Positions 1-8,968 of a stretch of 26,937 bases of DNA are shown here, piece after piece. The first letter of the stretch is position 1; each line of letters opens with the position of its first letter. The position numbers were made by a program, and so were the translations under genes. The notes under the pieces are model-generated. The model ran no database searches. It saw nothing but the letters and a program-made list of their open reading frames with translations, and was not told the origin of the DNA. This stretch comes from Candidatus Aenigmatarchaeota archaeon (GTDB lineage Archaea > Aenigmatarchaeota > Aenigmatarchaeia > QMZS01): NCBI GenBank assembly GCA_016932615.1, contig JAFGCN010000023.1:1-26937 (forward strand). The letters are read 5' to 3'.

Positions 1-135
1 GACATTCTTGGCAGCGGAAAAGACCTGTCGGGCCTGCCGGAATATCTCTCAATTATTGCCGACAGCCGCAGGTTTACCTTCGAGAGGGCGGTCCAGCCAT
101 CAAGGCGGCTTTCAAAGTTTTCCCGGAGGCGGCTT

Positions 136-1806
136 ATGGAGGAGATACGCTGGCCGCAAAACTCTGGAACTTATGGTATTGGGGATGTTTCGAGCCCGGT
201 TGTGGTCATCTGCCCCGTCCAGGACAAAAATATCCAGGAACATGCCGTAAACGCCGGGGCAGCCGCGGCTGGGCCCTGCCTTACCCCCCGGGGAGTTGAG
301 CTTTTGATAACAAACACAATCTCGAACCCGAATATCCGTTATATAATCCTTGCAGGGAGGGACTCCGGGCATTTTACGGCGGACCTCATAGAAAACGTCA
401 GCTTAAACGGGGTTGACGCAAGCAAAAAGGTAATCGGGACGGTCTGCCCCTCTTTTCCGTACCTTCCAAACCTCCCGCCCGATGCGATAGAGCGGTTCAG
501 GCGCCAGGTTGAGGTGATAAATCTCATTGGCATCTTTGACCCCACCCTGATAACTCTTGTGGTCCGGCTTTGCCTCCAGCCGCCGGAAAACGCACATTCC
601 CTTTCGTATGACCGGGTGCAGAAGTCTCTTATGGACTACGTCGAGACGCCTAAGCTTTCAGCCCATATACTCTTCGATTCAGGCAGGTACGAGGAAGAGC
701 CGCTGATTGTGCCTTTTTCGATACTCGACATGCAGTCGATTCCGTATGAAGCATACTCTACTGTCGGGGCGACCATTTATTCCTCCACTCTCAGCGAGGC
801 GCACAAAGTGTCTCTTGACTTTCTCAGGAGGTCTGGAGTGTGGGTCAGGCGGGAGGGGGGAGTCATGTCTCTTGAAACCCTCTCGACCACAATCCTCCTT
901 GAAAATCTCGAAAGCGGTCTTTACCCGAAGGGCTACAGGCCTGTCGAGTCGGTAAAGACCGATGAGCAGCTCCGGCAGTTTCTTAAGGTTTACAGGTTTT
1001 GGAACTATCTTGTCCCATGGAGCACTGTTGCTTATGACCCTAAGCAGGAGCGTTTTTTCCCAGCTCTTGCCGAAGACAGGGACGTTTGCGAGTCTTATGG
1101 AAGCAGGGTCGCTGCCAAGGGAATAGAGGGCTGCAGCGAGGAGGAGAGAAATGAGATTGTGCAGCTTGTAAAAGCGTTCCAGGAAGAGCATTCTGACAAA
1201 ATCCCGTCCTTTCATGACCTTCTTGAGTTTTACGAGGAGCTTGAGGCCGTGCAGAGAGACACGTTCAACCAGATTCTGGCGGTTTCCGATGCCTGCTCGA
1301 TGGTCATTTCAGATGAGCTTACGGGCGCCCGGAGGCAGTACCTGCAGCTTCAGCTTTCAGATGACCTAAGGTCGGTTGACCCCAGAAAGATGCACACACC
1401 TTCCTTTGCGACATTTGTTCCCTATTTTAGAAAGGCCTATTACAAGGAGTATAATCAGGATGGGCTCATGAGGCGGGTTCTTGTGGCTTCAAACTCCCTT
1501 TCGGAAAAAGACGGCGCGGTAATTTCGGGAGCGGGCATTGGCAAAAAGGAAACTCTGAAATATGGCTGGTTATTTACTCCGATGGCTCACTTTCGCTCGG
1601 ACGACTGGTTTGGCTTTCCGGCAAGCGTTCACGGTGCGATGGCGCTTGCAAGGTTCATACTCTGGAGAGTCGACAGGACTGCGGGCAGGAGAGTGCCTCT
1701 TGGCTTTTATTCGCACCACATGTCTTCCTTTGGCCTGCCGGACTACGCGCTTGACAAGAGTGTTGTCGAGAATTTTTCGAGGTTTTTTCCAAAAATTGCT
1801 CCCTGA
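136..1806 (+). CDS. MtrA-like corrinoid domain fused to thymidylate-synthase-like domain
   Basis: The N-terminal ~150 residues read like subunit A of tetrahydromethanopterin S-methyltransferase (MtrA): a WP near the start, then SPVVVI, AGAAAAGPC, SNPNIRYIILAG and PNLPPDAIERF. His79 in RDSGHFTAD sits where MtrA has the histidine that binds cobalt of its corrinoid. The C-terminal membrane helix of true MtrA is absent. Instead ~400 residues follow, and the last ~80 resemble thymidylate synthase around its nucleotide-binding region (FRSDDWFGFPASVHGAM, then FYSHHMSSF, compared with RSxDxFLGxPFNIA and YSNH). I do not see the PCH catalytic cysteine, so thymidylate synthesis is doubtful. The start at 136 has GGAGG six bases upstream and leaves the usual short MtrA lead before WP. 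The same frame is open to the left window edge, so a longer N-terminus cannot be excluded. A one-carbon or corrinoid role is inferred. Confidence 0.72.
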   Translation: MEEIRWPQNSGTYGIGDVSSPVVVICPVQDKNIQEHAVNAGAAAAGPCLTPRGVELLITNTISNPNIRYIILAGRDSGHFTADLIENVSLNGVDASKKVIGTVCPSFPYLPNLPPDAIERFRRQVEVINLIGIFDPTLITLVVRLCLQPPENAHSLSYDRVQKSLMDYVETPKLSAHILFDSGRYEEEPLIVPFSILDMQSIPYEAYSTVGATIYSSTLSEAHKVSLDFLRRSGVWVRREGGVMSLETLSTTILLENLESGLYPKGYRPVESVKTDEQLRQFLKVYRFWNYLVPWSTVAYDPKQERFFPALAEDRDVCESYGSRVAAKGIEGCSEEERNEIVQLVKAFQEEHSDKIPSFHDLLEFYEELEAVQRDTFNQILAVSDACSMVISDELTGARRQYLQLQLSDDLRSVDPRKMHTPSFATFVPYFRKAYYKEYNQDGLMRRVLVASNSLSEKDGAVISGAGIGKKETLKYGWLFTPMAHFRSDDWFGFPASVHGAMALARFILWRVDRTAGRRVPLGFYSHHMSSFGLPDYALDKSVVENFSRFFPKIAP

Positions 1807-1818
1807 GCCGAGTTATGG

Positions 1819-2100
1819 CTATGCCGCCACCGAAACAATTATCAGGACCATAAGCACGATAAAGCCGGTTATGGCTGCAGTCCTTATGTTTCCGCCGAAT
1901 ATTTTTGACATCAGGTAGATTATTGGGGCAAGTATCATGATTGCCATTAGTGCTCCAATAGGGCCGCCGGTTGCAACTGTGTAGGCGAGGGAATCTAGAA
2001 GCTCCATCAGGAGCCCGAAAAGCTTTATGCTGCTTCTAATGGCGTCTTCAAGGAGAGTGTAAATTATCTTGAATACAATTGCTATAGGTGAATCCACCAT
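1819..2100 (-). CDS. Small membrane protein of unknown function (93 aa)
   Basis: The 93-residue product has two or three hydrophobic stretches (about residues 5-17, 45-67 and 72-92) and few charges, so it is probably an integral membrane protein. There is no signal peptide, cysteine pair or family motif that I recognise. It ends 12 bases from the stop of the convergent MtrA-like gene and begins 54 bases downstream of the dph2 stop, so it could be co-transcribed with dph2. Hydrophobic coding pattern and tight packing support it as real. The function is unknown. Confidence 0.6.
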   Translation of the reverse strand: MVDSPIAIVFKIIYTLLEDAIRSSIKLFGLLMELLDSLAYTVATGGPIGALMAIMILAPIIYLMSKIFGGNIRTAAITGFIVLMVLIIVSVAA

Positions 2101-2154
2101 AATATCTGTAGGATATGAAATAGGTATTTTCCTTGCGGGCTTTTGCTTTCCTGC

Positions 2155-3036
2155 TTATTCCAGGTCCCTGAGGTTTATCACCGGCTTTTTGAACGAGTTA
2201 TCCAGGATTCTTGGGCAGGCGGTGTTAATATAAGCATCATACGGAAGCCCCAGGAGCTTCTCGTCAGTTATTTCATCGAATATCAGGACTTCCGCCCTTT
2301 TGCCCTGTTGAGATAGTTTTTTCCTGAGTTCTCCAAATTCCTTATGGAATTGCCCGGGCTTTTTTGAAACCAATATTCCCACGCTTTTGGCATCCTTTAG
2401 CTTTTCGAGACGCGCGAACTTTTTCATCTGCTCTCGCTTTATATGCTCTGAAAGGTCGCTTATTTCTCCTTTCTCAAGGTCAATCCGGAGAACCCTCCCG
2501 TTTCCCGCACTGATTGCAAGGGGGTGGAATTTTCCCGAGCCGATGAATATGCTGAGCTCGCTATCGTTTTTTACCTCAGAGCAGCCAAGGATTATCTTTT
2601 TCTCCTCTACTGTTTTTCCCTGTTTTTTCAGGGTTTCCTCCAGCCAGTCGAGAGCCGGCTTGAACTGGACGGAGGAGTAGAGGGAGACGTTTTTTTCAGG
2701 AAGGCCTCTTAATTTTTCCTCCAGCCCTTTGGGGATTTCAGGCCTGTACTCAAGCGGGAGATAGATGACAGGCACATCGGTTTTGACTCCAAAGTCGGAG
2801 TGGCCCAGGTGAATAATCGCGCCGCACCCCATCAGTTTTGCCTCTTCAATTGGCAGGTCGCAGGCGCCATAGCAGGGCTCCCCGGAAATTATTGTTTCGA
2901 TTCCAACTTCCTTTTCTATTGCTTCTGAAATCTCCCCTGCCCGGGTTTTCAGGCCTTCAGGCGCCTGAAGGAGAACTCTCATGTATTTTTTGGATTTTAG
3001 TTCCTCCACGAGCCCCTTGAGATTCAGGTTAAGCAT
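2155..3036 (-). CDS. dph2: Diphthamide biosynthesis protein Dph2 (2-(3-amino-3-carboxypropyl)histidine synthase)
   Basis: This is the archaeal Dph2 type, a non-canonical radical SAM enzyme. It moves the 3-amino-3-carboxypropyl group of S-adenosylmethionine onto a histidine of translation elongation factor 2, the first step of diphthamide synthesis. The three widely spaced cysteines that hold the 4Fe-4S cluster are visible: Cys59 in EPCYGACD, Cys152 in ILGCSE and Cys274 in NTACPRI. Other family marks are LLQAPEGLK near residue 22, GCGAIIHLGHSDFG near 70 and GRVLRIDLEKG near 180. At 293 residues it is slightly shorter than typical archaeal Dph2. AT-rich sequence at about 3051-3075, including a TATA-like stretch, precedes the start. 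Later pathway genes (dphB, dph6) are not in the window. Confidence 0.93.
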   Translation of the reverse strand: MLNLNLKGLVEELKSKKYMRVLLQAPEGLKTRAGEISEAIEKEVGIETIISGEPCYGACDLPIEEAKLMGCGAIIHLGHSDFGVKTDVPVIYLPLEYRPEIPKGLEEKLRGLPEKNVSLYSSVQFKPALDWLEETLKKQGKTVEEKKIILGCSEVKNDSELSIFIGSGKFHPLAISAGNGRVLRIDLEKGEISDLSEHIKREQMKKFARLEKLKDAKSVGILVSKKPGQFHKEFGELRKKLSQQGKRAEVLIFDEITDEKLLGLPYDAYINTACPRILDNSFKKPVINLRDLE

Positions 3037-3101
3037 AACTAAAGCTTAAGCAGTAAATATCTAAATTTATAAAAATATTCCAAAAATTGCTTGACTTTCG
3101 G

Positions 3102-3626
3102 TTATTTGCCGCCCTTTTCAGGGCCGCCGCTGTCCTGCCCGACGAAGTACCACATTCCGCCGACTACCACCAGTATAATCACCAGAGCTGTCAGGTCGTT
3201 TGAGGACATGCCCATCATGCGCATGTTTCCGCCAAGAAGCATCCAGGCAAGAAGGACAATTACCACGAGAACGGCTATTCCTTTCCAGCCAGAAAAGCTG
3301 CTGGGCATCATGTTGCTGTTGGTAAGGCCGATTACTAGCAGTATTCCAAGAATCACGAAGAGGAAGGTCATCATCCCCACTGAAGTGTTGACAAAGAACT
3401 GCCCCATTGTGCTCCCGAAAGGAGTTCCCGCTGCAATGAAGAAGCCGACCGACAGGGCAATAAGCCCTGAAACGCCTCTTCCCGTCTTGTCGCTTCCGAA
3501 TATCTGGAGTTTTATCAAAAGCCCGAATATCATCGCAAAGGTTATTATCCAGGGGAACAGAACATTGTACAAGATTGTGCATAGATTTCCTGAAAGTCCC
3601 AGGTATGAGCAAATCGCTGATGCCAT
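3102..3626 (-). CDS. Multi-pass membrane protein of unknown function (174 aa)
   Basis: The product has about four hydrophobic segments (roughly residues 22-43, 52-70, 83-103 and 117-131) and a further one near 146-163, then a short Gly/Lys-rich tail. The N-terminus has two cysteines (ICSYLGLSGNLC). I recognise no family. This strand is preferred over a 215-codon frame on the opposite strand because the membrane pattern is coherent and a TATA-like AAATATATAC lies about 20 bases before the start, with the start ATG next to it. It is divergent from rtcB across a 71-base gap. The function is unknown. Confidence 0.7.
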   Translation of the reverse strand: MASAICSYLGLSGNLCTILYNVLFPWIITFAMIFGLLIKLQIFGSDKTGRGVSGLIALSVGFFIAAGTPFGSTMGQFFVNTSVGMMTFLFVILGILLVIGLTNSNMMPSSFSGWKGIAVLVVIVLLAWMLLGGNMRMMGMSSNDLTALVIILVVVGGMWYFVGQDSGGPEKGGK

Positions 3627-3671
3627 AATTACAGGAGGAAGTATATATTTACCTTCCGGGGCGGTTTTTTC

Positions 3672-3679
3672 TTATAAAT
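3672..3679 (+). promoter_or_regulatory. TATA box of rtcB
   Basis: TTATAAAT is centred about 22 bases before the rtcB ATG with no Shine-Dalgarno sequence between, which is the usual archaeal pattern for a leaderless mRNA. Confidence 0.6.
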
Positions 3680-3697
3680 CCCATTCCGGCTTTTATT

Positions 3698-5164
3698 ATG
3701 GCGCAAAAAAACGGAGGTTCGATAAAGGATCAGGTTAAGAAAATAAGCGACTTCGAGTATTTGATTGAAAAGTCTGCCCGGGCAGGAATGAGGGTGAACG
3801 CTAAAGCTATCCTTACCGACCGGCTCCTTGAGGCGGTTGAGGATGAGGCATTAAAGCAGCTGACTAATGTCGCCTGCCTGCCGGGAGTTATAGAGCCGGT
3901 TTGCGGAATGCCTGATATCCACTGGGGGTATGGCCTGCCCATGGGCGCGGTCGGGGCGTTTGACTCGAAAGAGGGGATCATTTCATCTGGCTGCACCGGA
4001 TTTGACATAAACTGCGGAATCCGCATGATTAAGACGAACCTTACCTATGACGAAGTAAAGCCAAAGCTTAGAAACCTTATCGACACCTTGTTCAAGAATG
4101 TCCCTTCGGGCGTCGGCTCAACTGGGCGGCTGAAGCTAACCCGGGACCAGCTTTCCGAAGTCCTGGTGAAGGGCGCTAAGTGGGCAGTCGAGAAAAATTA
4201 CGCTACAAAGAAAGACATCCAGCACATGGAGGAGTACGGGTGCATGGAAGGGGCTGACCCGAACAAGATTTCCGACCTTGCGATGAAAAGGGGGCTTCCT
4301 CAGCTAGGAACCTTGGGCGCAGGAAACCACTTTCTTGAGGTGCAGAGAGTCGAGCAGATTTTTGACAAGAAGACCGCTGAAGTTTTCGGAGTTGGTAAGC
4401 CCGACCAGGTTATAATAATGCTTCACTGCGGGAGCCGCGGCTTTGGCCACCAGGTAGCAACAGACTATCTGGAGATTCACGAAAAAGCCGCTAAAAAGTA
4501 CGGAATCGAGCTTCCTGACCCGCAATTAGTTTGCGCGCCGGTGGCTTCAGAGGAGGGGCAGAATTACTTTGCCGCCATGAAGTGCGCGGTAAATTACGCT
4601 TTTGTCAATAGAACTGTAATGACTTCGTGGGTCCGGGAGAGCTTCGAGCAGGTGTTTTTGAAGGACTGGGAGGAGCTTGAGATGGACCTGATTTACGACG
4701 TCTGCCACAACATCTGTAAATTGGAGGAGCACGAGGTCGATGGAAAGAAGAAGATGCTTTATGTCCACAGGAAGGGCTCGACTCGAAGCCTGCCTGCGGG
4801 GCATGAATTGATACCTGAAACTTACAAGACTGTCGGCCAACCGGTGCTTATTGCCGGCTCGATGGGAACTGCAAGCTACATCCTTGTCGGCGGAAGCAAG
4901 GCGAAGAACACCTTTTATTCGAGCTGCCACGGGGCAGGAAGAGTTATGAGCAGAAACGAGGCGATAAGAAGGTTCAAGGGAAACCAGGTAAAGTCAGATT
5001 TGGCAAACGTCGGCATAATCGCAAGGTCAACTTCCCCAATAGTCCTGGCAGAAGAGTCGCCAAACGCCTACAAGGACATAGATGAAGTCATAAAGGCAGT
5101 TGACGCAGCAGACATTTCCAGGAAGGTTGTCAGGGTTGTTCCGATTGGAGTTGTGAAGGGATAG
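3698..5164 (+). CDS. rtcB: RNA-splicing ligase RtcB (tRNA-splicing ligase)
   Basis: RtcB joins 2',3'-cyclic phosphate and 5'-hydroxyl RNA ends using GTP and Mn2+. In archaea it seals tRNA halves after intron removal. At 488 residues it has family length with no intein. Metal-site residues are present: Asp103 and Cys106 in GFDINCGIR, His211 in GAGNHFLEV, His243 in MLHCGSRG and His337 in DVCHNIC. The histidine that becomes guanylylated is His411 in SSCHGAGRVMSR. The C-terminus ends in the usual VVRVVPIGVVKG. The start follows a TATA box and needs no ribosome binding site. No archease gene, its usual cofactor, lies beside it in this window. Confidence 0.97.
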   Translation: MAQKNGGSIKDQVKKISDFEYLIEKSARAGMRVNAKAILTDRLLEAVEDEALKQLTNVACLPGVIEPVCGMPDIHWGYGLPMGAVGAFDSKEGIISSGCTGFDINCGIRMIKTNLTYDEVKPKLRNLIDTLFKNVPSGVGSTGRLKLTRDQLSEVLVKGAKWAVEKNYATKKDIQHMEEYGCMEGADPNKISDLAMKRGLPQLGTLGAGNHFLEVQRVEQIFDKKTAEVFGVGKPDQVIIMLHCGSRGFGHQVATDYLEIHEKAAKKYGIELPDPQLVCAPVASEEGQNYFAAMKCAVNYAFVNRTVMTSWVRESFEQVFLKDWEELEMDLIYDVCHNICKLEEHEVDGKKKMLYVHRKGSTRSLPAGHELIPETYKTVGQPVLIAGSMGTASYILVGGSKAKNTFYSSCHGAGRVMSRNEAIRRFKGNQVKSDLANVGIIARSTSPIVLAEESPNAYKDIDEVIKAVDAADISRKVVRVVPIGVVKG

Positions 5165-5246
5165 CTTTTGGAGTGCTTTTTTAGAACTCAGGATTCTAAC
5201 TTTCGAGACTGGTTTTGGCAATTATTAGATTAAAGTGTCTTAAACT

Positions 5247-8200
5247 ATGGAGGAGCCACTGTTCAACCCGAGAACCGTAAAGCGGCTAGTTTCAGATATC
5301 AAGATTTCGGCCAAGCAGAAAAGGGCAGCTGAAGACTGGCTTAATCTGCTTAAAGAAGGAAAACTTGAAAAAGAGAAACAAGGTTATTTCCCATTCGCAA
5401 ACATCCTTCTAAGAGACCTTTTGGGGTACGATATAAGCCTTGAGAGCCTAAAACACGAGGACAAGCACATGGAGTTCTCGTTCGAGGACAAAACAGGGTC
5501 AAAATTCGTGTGCTTTGAGGCGAAGGGCACGAAAACCGAAGATTTATGGGCATCTCAGCACCGAAACGAAAAAGTAAAAGAGACGCCCGTCAATCAAGTC
5601 AATCATTATATCTACGAATTAGGGATTCCGTATGGAGTTCTGACAAATTACAAGATATTTGTGCTTTTTGACAGAAGTGTGGGGAGTTCAAAATTCCACA
5701 AGTTCGATTTCTGCTCAATTCGGGAAAATCCGGAAAAACTGAAGGAATTCGTGGCTATCTTTTCAAGGGAGAGCTTAGAAGGCGGCTTTGTCGAAAAGCT
5801 GTCCGAGGCGTCAAAAGTCGAGGAGCGGAATTTCACAAAGGAGTTTTACAAGCTGTTCCACGAAACCCGCCTGATGATGCTCAAGGAATTCCGTGAGAAC
5901 GGCATTTCAAGGGAGGACGCGCTCCATTATGCCCAGCTTTATCTGAATCGCCTGATGTTTACATTCTTTGCTGAGGACACAGACAAGCTTTCCGAGCGGC
6001 TTTTCGAGAAAATGGTGACAGACGCCCTCAAAATGGAAACTTTGCTCTCCGACAGGTCAAACTACGTTTCCGCCACGATTTCTGACCTGTTCGGGCGGAT
6101 GAATGAAGGTTCGGAAACGCCCGTAAAAATCCAGCAATTCAACGGCGGCCTGTTCAAAGAAGAAATCCCTCAAACGGTGTACTTTAAGGACTTTAGGGAT
6201 TCAAAGTTTTTCGCCGAGGTTTACAAAAATTCCACGCTCAAAAAGGAGCCGGAACTCGACGAGGCGACAAAGCCGATTTTCACCAAGTACCAGAATAAGC
6301 TTAGCCCAATCATCAAAAACCTGCTTCTTATGGCGTCCTTTGACTTCAAGACCGAAGTAAACGTAAATATCCTGGGCCACATATTCGAGCAGTCGCTTTC
6401 GGATTTGGAGGAGCTTAAGGAAGGAAGCGAAGTGTCGAAACGCAAGAAAGACGGTATTTTTTACACGCCGGAGTACATTACAGACTACATCTGCCGGAAT
6501 ACGATTATTCCGTATTTGTCCAAAAAAGAGGCGAAAACCGCCAAAGAGTTGGTCAAAGAGTATTCTTCAGACATTTCCGAGCTTGAGGAGAAATTCCGGC
6601 GGATAAAGATTTTAGACCCCGCCTGCGGCTCAGGGGCGTTTTTGATAAAGGCGGTCGATGTCCTGCTTGAAATTCAAAAGGAAATCCAGAACTTCAAGCA
6701 GGAAAAGGGAGAATATTTTGCGACAGGCGCCACCGGCTCGCTTGGCTCGGGAAAACGGCTCAGCGCAAAAGACAAGCAGATGTCCCTTATCGGAGAAAGC
6801 TCAAAATGGGTCGAGGAAGACGAGGCAAGGGAAATAATCCAGAACAACATTTTCGGCGTTGACATAAACGAGGAATCGGTCGAGATAACAAAGCTCAGCT
6901 TATTCCTGAAGATTGCCAAGAAGAACAAGAAGCTGATAAGCTTGGACAAAAACATAAAGTGCGGAAATTCTTTGATTGACGACAAATCGGTTGACCCGAA
7001 GGCGTTCAAGTGGGAAGAGGAGTTTTCGGAGATTATGTCAAAAGGCGGTTTTGATGTGGTGATTGGGAATCCTCCTTATGTCAATATTGCCAACATTAGT
7101 GATGAAAATACCAGAACATTCTACCAAACTCATTATGCAACTGTTAAGAACAAGAGTGATCTGTATAGTATATTTACCGAAAAAGGAAAGAATCTTTTGA
7201 AGAAAGAGGGATTATTGAGTTTTATATTCTCAAACTCTTGGTTAGGCACAGATAGTTTCAGCAAATTTAGAGAGTTTCTTGTAAATGAAACAGAAGTATT
7301 ACGATTAATAAAACTGCCTCCAGGAGTTTTTGAAGATGCAATAGTTACAACAACCATACTTACCTTCCAGAATAAAATTCCCCCTAACAATCACAAAATA
7401 GAGCTTTTGGAATATGATAATGGAAAATTCGACAAAATGAATCATGACTTAGCATATGAAAGAATAAAAAGAACTCAGAATTTGACATTTTCTTTCGAGC
7501 CGGAAACTATATTTCATACAAAGACCGTAAGACTAGGAGAAATTGCGAATTTTTCTTTAGGAATAAAAACAAGTGATGACGAAAGATTTATTTTGGAAGC
7601 TAAAAAAGATAATGATACTTACCCTGTACTTAGAGGAAAAGACATTGATAGATATTATTCCGGCAAATCTAAAAAATGGATTTGGTACAAACCAAAACTT
7701 ATGATGGAGAAAGTAGGGGCGGGCCCAAGAAAAATAGAATATTTCAAAGTTCCATCAAAAATACTTTTTCAGGGAATATGTGGGGGGAGTATCAAAGCAA
7801 GCATTGATACCGAGAAACATCTTACAAACGACAAAATACATATCCTCTATTATCTGGAGAAGAATTACCGGGTATCCTATATTCTAGCTTTAGTAAACTC
7901 TAAATTTATTGATGCGTGGTTGAACTCCAATTTCAATAAACTTCTTGAAATAAAAATAAACCAGCTTCAACAAATCCCAATCCCAGAAATCCCGCCCTCC
8001 GAGCAAAAGCCATTTATCGAGAAGGCGGATAAAATGCTAAAACTTAACAAAGAATTTTACGAGAAGAGGGCGAAATTCCTCGACAGGGTCGCCCAAAACC
8101 TCAAAGTCGAGAAAAGCTCGAAAAGGGTCGAAAACTTCCACGAACTCGCCTTTTCGGACTTTTTGGCGGAGCTTGCCAAAAAGAAGGTCAAACTAACGCT

Positions 8201-8366
8201 AAAAGAGCAGGACGAGTGGTCGGAATATTTCGAGGGCTACAAAAAGGATTTGACCGGATTAAAGCAGGAAATAGAGAAGACAGACCGGGAAATTGACCAG
8301 ATGGTTTACAAGCTCTATGGCTTGACCGAAGAAGAGATTAAGATTGTTGAGAGGAGTTTGAAGTAA
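5247..8366 (+). CDS. Type IIG restriction-modification enzyme (Eco57I-like, endonuclease and adenine methyltransferase in one chain)
   Basis: One 1039-residue protein holds every part of a type IIG system. An N-terminal nuclease-like region has a candidate E-x-K pair at Glu91-Lys93 (CFEAKGT), preceded by GYFPFANILLRDLLGYD. A helical linker runs to about residue 440. The N6-adenine methyltransferase core has motif I DPACGSG at 457-463 and motif IV NPPY at 608-611. The C-terminal part resembles TaqI-type target recognition (LGEIANFSLGIKTSDD, YPVLRGKDIDRYY, INQLQQIPIP) and ends in a charged helical tail. Expected role: cut and methylate one strand-specific DNA site. It stands alone, with no separate restriction, modification or specificity gene. 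The DNA for residues ~612-911 is clearly AT-richer than the rest, suggesting exchange of the recognition part. The recognition sequence cannot be read from here. Confidence 0.88.
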   Translation: MEEPLFNPRTVKRLVSDIKISAKQKRAAEDWLNLLKEGKLEKEKQGYFPFANILLRDLLGYDISLESLKHEDKHMEFSFEDKTGSKFVCFEAKGTKTEDLWASQHRNEKVKETPVNQVNHYIYELGIPYGVLTNYKIFVLFDRSVGSSKFHKFDFCSIRENPEKLKEFVAIFSRESLEGGFVEKLSEASKVEERNFTKEFYKLFHETRLMMLKEFRENGISREDALHYAQLYLNRLMFTFFAEDTDKLSERLFEKMVTDALKMETLLSDRSNYVSATISDLFGRMNEGSETPVKIQQFNGGLFKEEIPQTVYFKDFRDSKFFAEVYKNSTLKKEPELDEATKPIFTKYQNKLSPIIKNLLLMASFDFKTEVNVNILGHIFEQSLSDLEELKEGSEVSKRKKDGIFYTPEYITDYICRNTIIPYLSKKEAKTAKELVKEYSSDISELEEKFRRIKILDPACGSGAFLIKAVDVLLEIQKEIQNFKQEKGEYFATGATGSLGSGKRLSAKDKQMSLIGESSKWVEEDEAREIIQNNIFGVDINEESVEITKLSLFLKIAKKNKKLISLDKNIKCGNSLIDDKSVDPKAFKWEEEFSEIMSKGGFDVVIGNPPYVNIANISDENTRTFYQTHYATVKNKSDLYSIFTEKGKNLLKKEGLLSFIFSNSWLGTDSFSKFREFLVNETEVLRLIKLPPGVFEDAIVTTTILTFQNKIPPNNHKIELLEYDNGKFDKMNHDLAYERIKRTQNLTFSFEPETIFHTKTVRLGEIANFSLGIKTSDDERFILEAKKDNDTYPVLRGKDIDRYYSGKSKKWIWYKPKLMMEKVGAGPRKIEYFKVPSKILFQGICGGSIKASIDTEKHLTNDKIHILYYLEKNYRVSYILALVNSKFIDAWLNSNFNKLLEIKINQLQQIPIPEIPPSEQKPFIEKADKMLKLNKEFYEKRAKFLDRVAQNLKVEKSSKRVENFHELAFSDFLAELAKKKVKLTLKEQDEWSEYFEGYKKDLTGLKQEIEKTDREIDQMVYKLYGLTEEEIKIVERSLK

Positions 8367-8437
8367 CTATTATATCCAAGGTGAGTATAGAATATATGCT
8401 GGAGCAAAACATACCTACAAAACTAAGCTTGTAATTT

Positions 8438-8941
8438 ATGAGGCAAAAAGTCGTCGTAAACGACCTGATGCAGAAGAATTATGTTTACTATCTGACCGAG
8501 CCAGTTGGAAAGAATTTCCACCCCGAATTCAAGCCAGACCTGACACCAAAAGAGATGCTTATGATGGGCGTCTTTGGCGGCAAATACATGACTGACTGCA
8601 AAGAGGAGTTTCCACAGGACTGGTTTCTAAAGGCAAAGCTTTGCCACGAGTTTCACGACCCGAAACTGAACTTCTTCGGTGTCAACGCCTCAAAGCCCCT
8701 CTCTTACTGGCGGGCGAAGGGCTGGATTTATTGGGAAGACCCGAGGGGCTGGTTTCAATGGTATTGTAGATATTATATGGGGAGGCGTTGCCCTGATGAT
8801 GAACGGCAAATAAGGAGGTGGAAGGCAATGAAGAGGCACATATCACAACTCCAGAAAAATTGCATGCAGGGAGACTTTAGCTGTAGGCGTAAGCAAAGGC
8901 AGGCGCTTTTGCACTGGGCTTATGACAGCCGGGGGCTTTAG
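8438..8941 (+). CDS. Conserved uncharacterised protein (167 aa)
   Basis: The protein begins KVVVNDLMQKNYVYYLTEP and contains MGVFGGKYMTDC, FFGVNASKPLSYWRAKGW, GWFQWYCRYYMGRR and RRKQRQALLHWAYDSR. From memory this is a widely distributed family with no assigned function, very rich in Trp, Tyr, Arg and Lys and very well conserved in its aromatic blocks. There is no membrane segment and no nucleotide-binding loop, and its several cysteines form no CxxC pair. The basic Arg/Lys-rich C-terminus could bind nucleic acid, but that is only a guess. It begins 71 bases after the restriction-modification gene and may be independent of it. A TATA-like GAATATATGC lies about 45 bases upstream of the ATG. Confidence 0.75.
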   Translation: MRQKVVVNDLMQKNYVYYLTEPVGKNFHPEFKPDLTPKEMLMMGVFGGKYMTDCKEEFPQDWFLKAKLCHEFHDPKLNFFGVNASKPLSYWRAKGWIYWEDPRGWFQWYCRYYMGRRCPDDERQIRRWKAMKRHISQLQKNCMQGDFSCRRKQRQALLHWAYDSRGL

Positions 8942-8968
8942 CATAAATATCGGATTCCATAGAATCGA

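Noticed and set aside
679-1215. Leftward 178-codon frame opposite the MtrA-like gene
   Set aside because: No recognisable domain, and the rightward frame is continuous through it with clear MtrA-like and ThyA-like motifs.
3091-3738. Rightward 215-codon frame over 3102-3626
   Set aside because: It is the shadow of the leftward membrane protein, which has coherent membrane helices and a TATA-like element; the rightward product shows no pattern and runs into rtcB.
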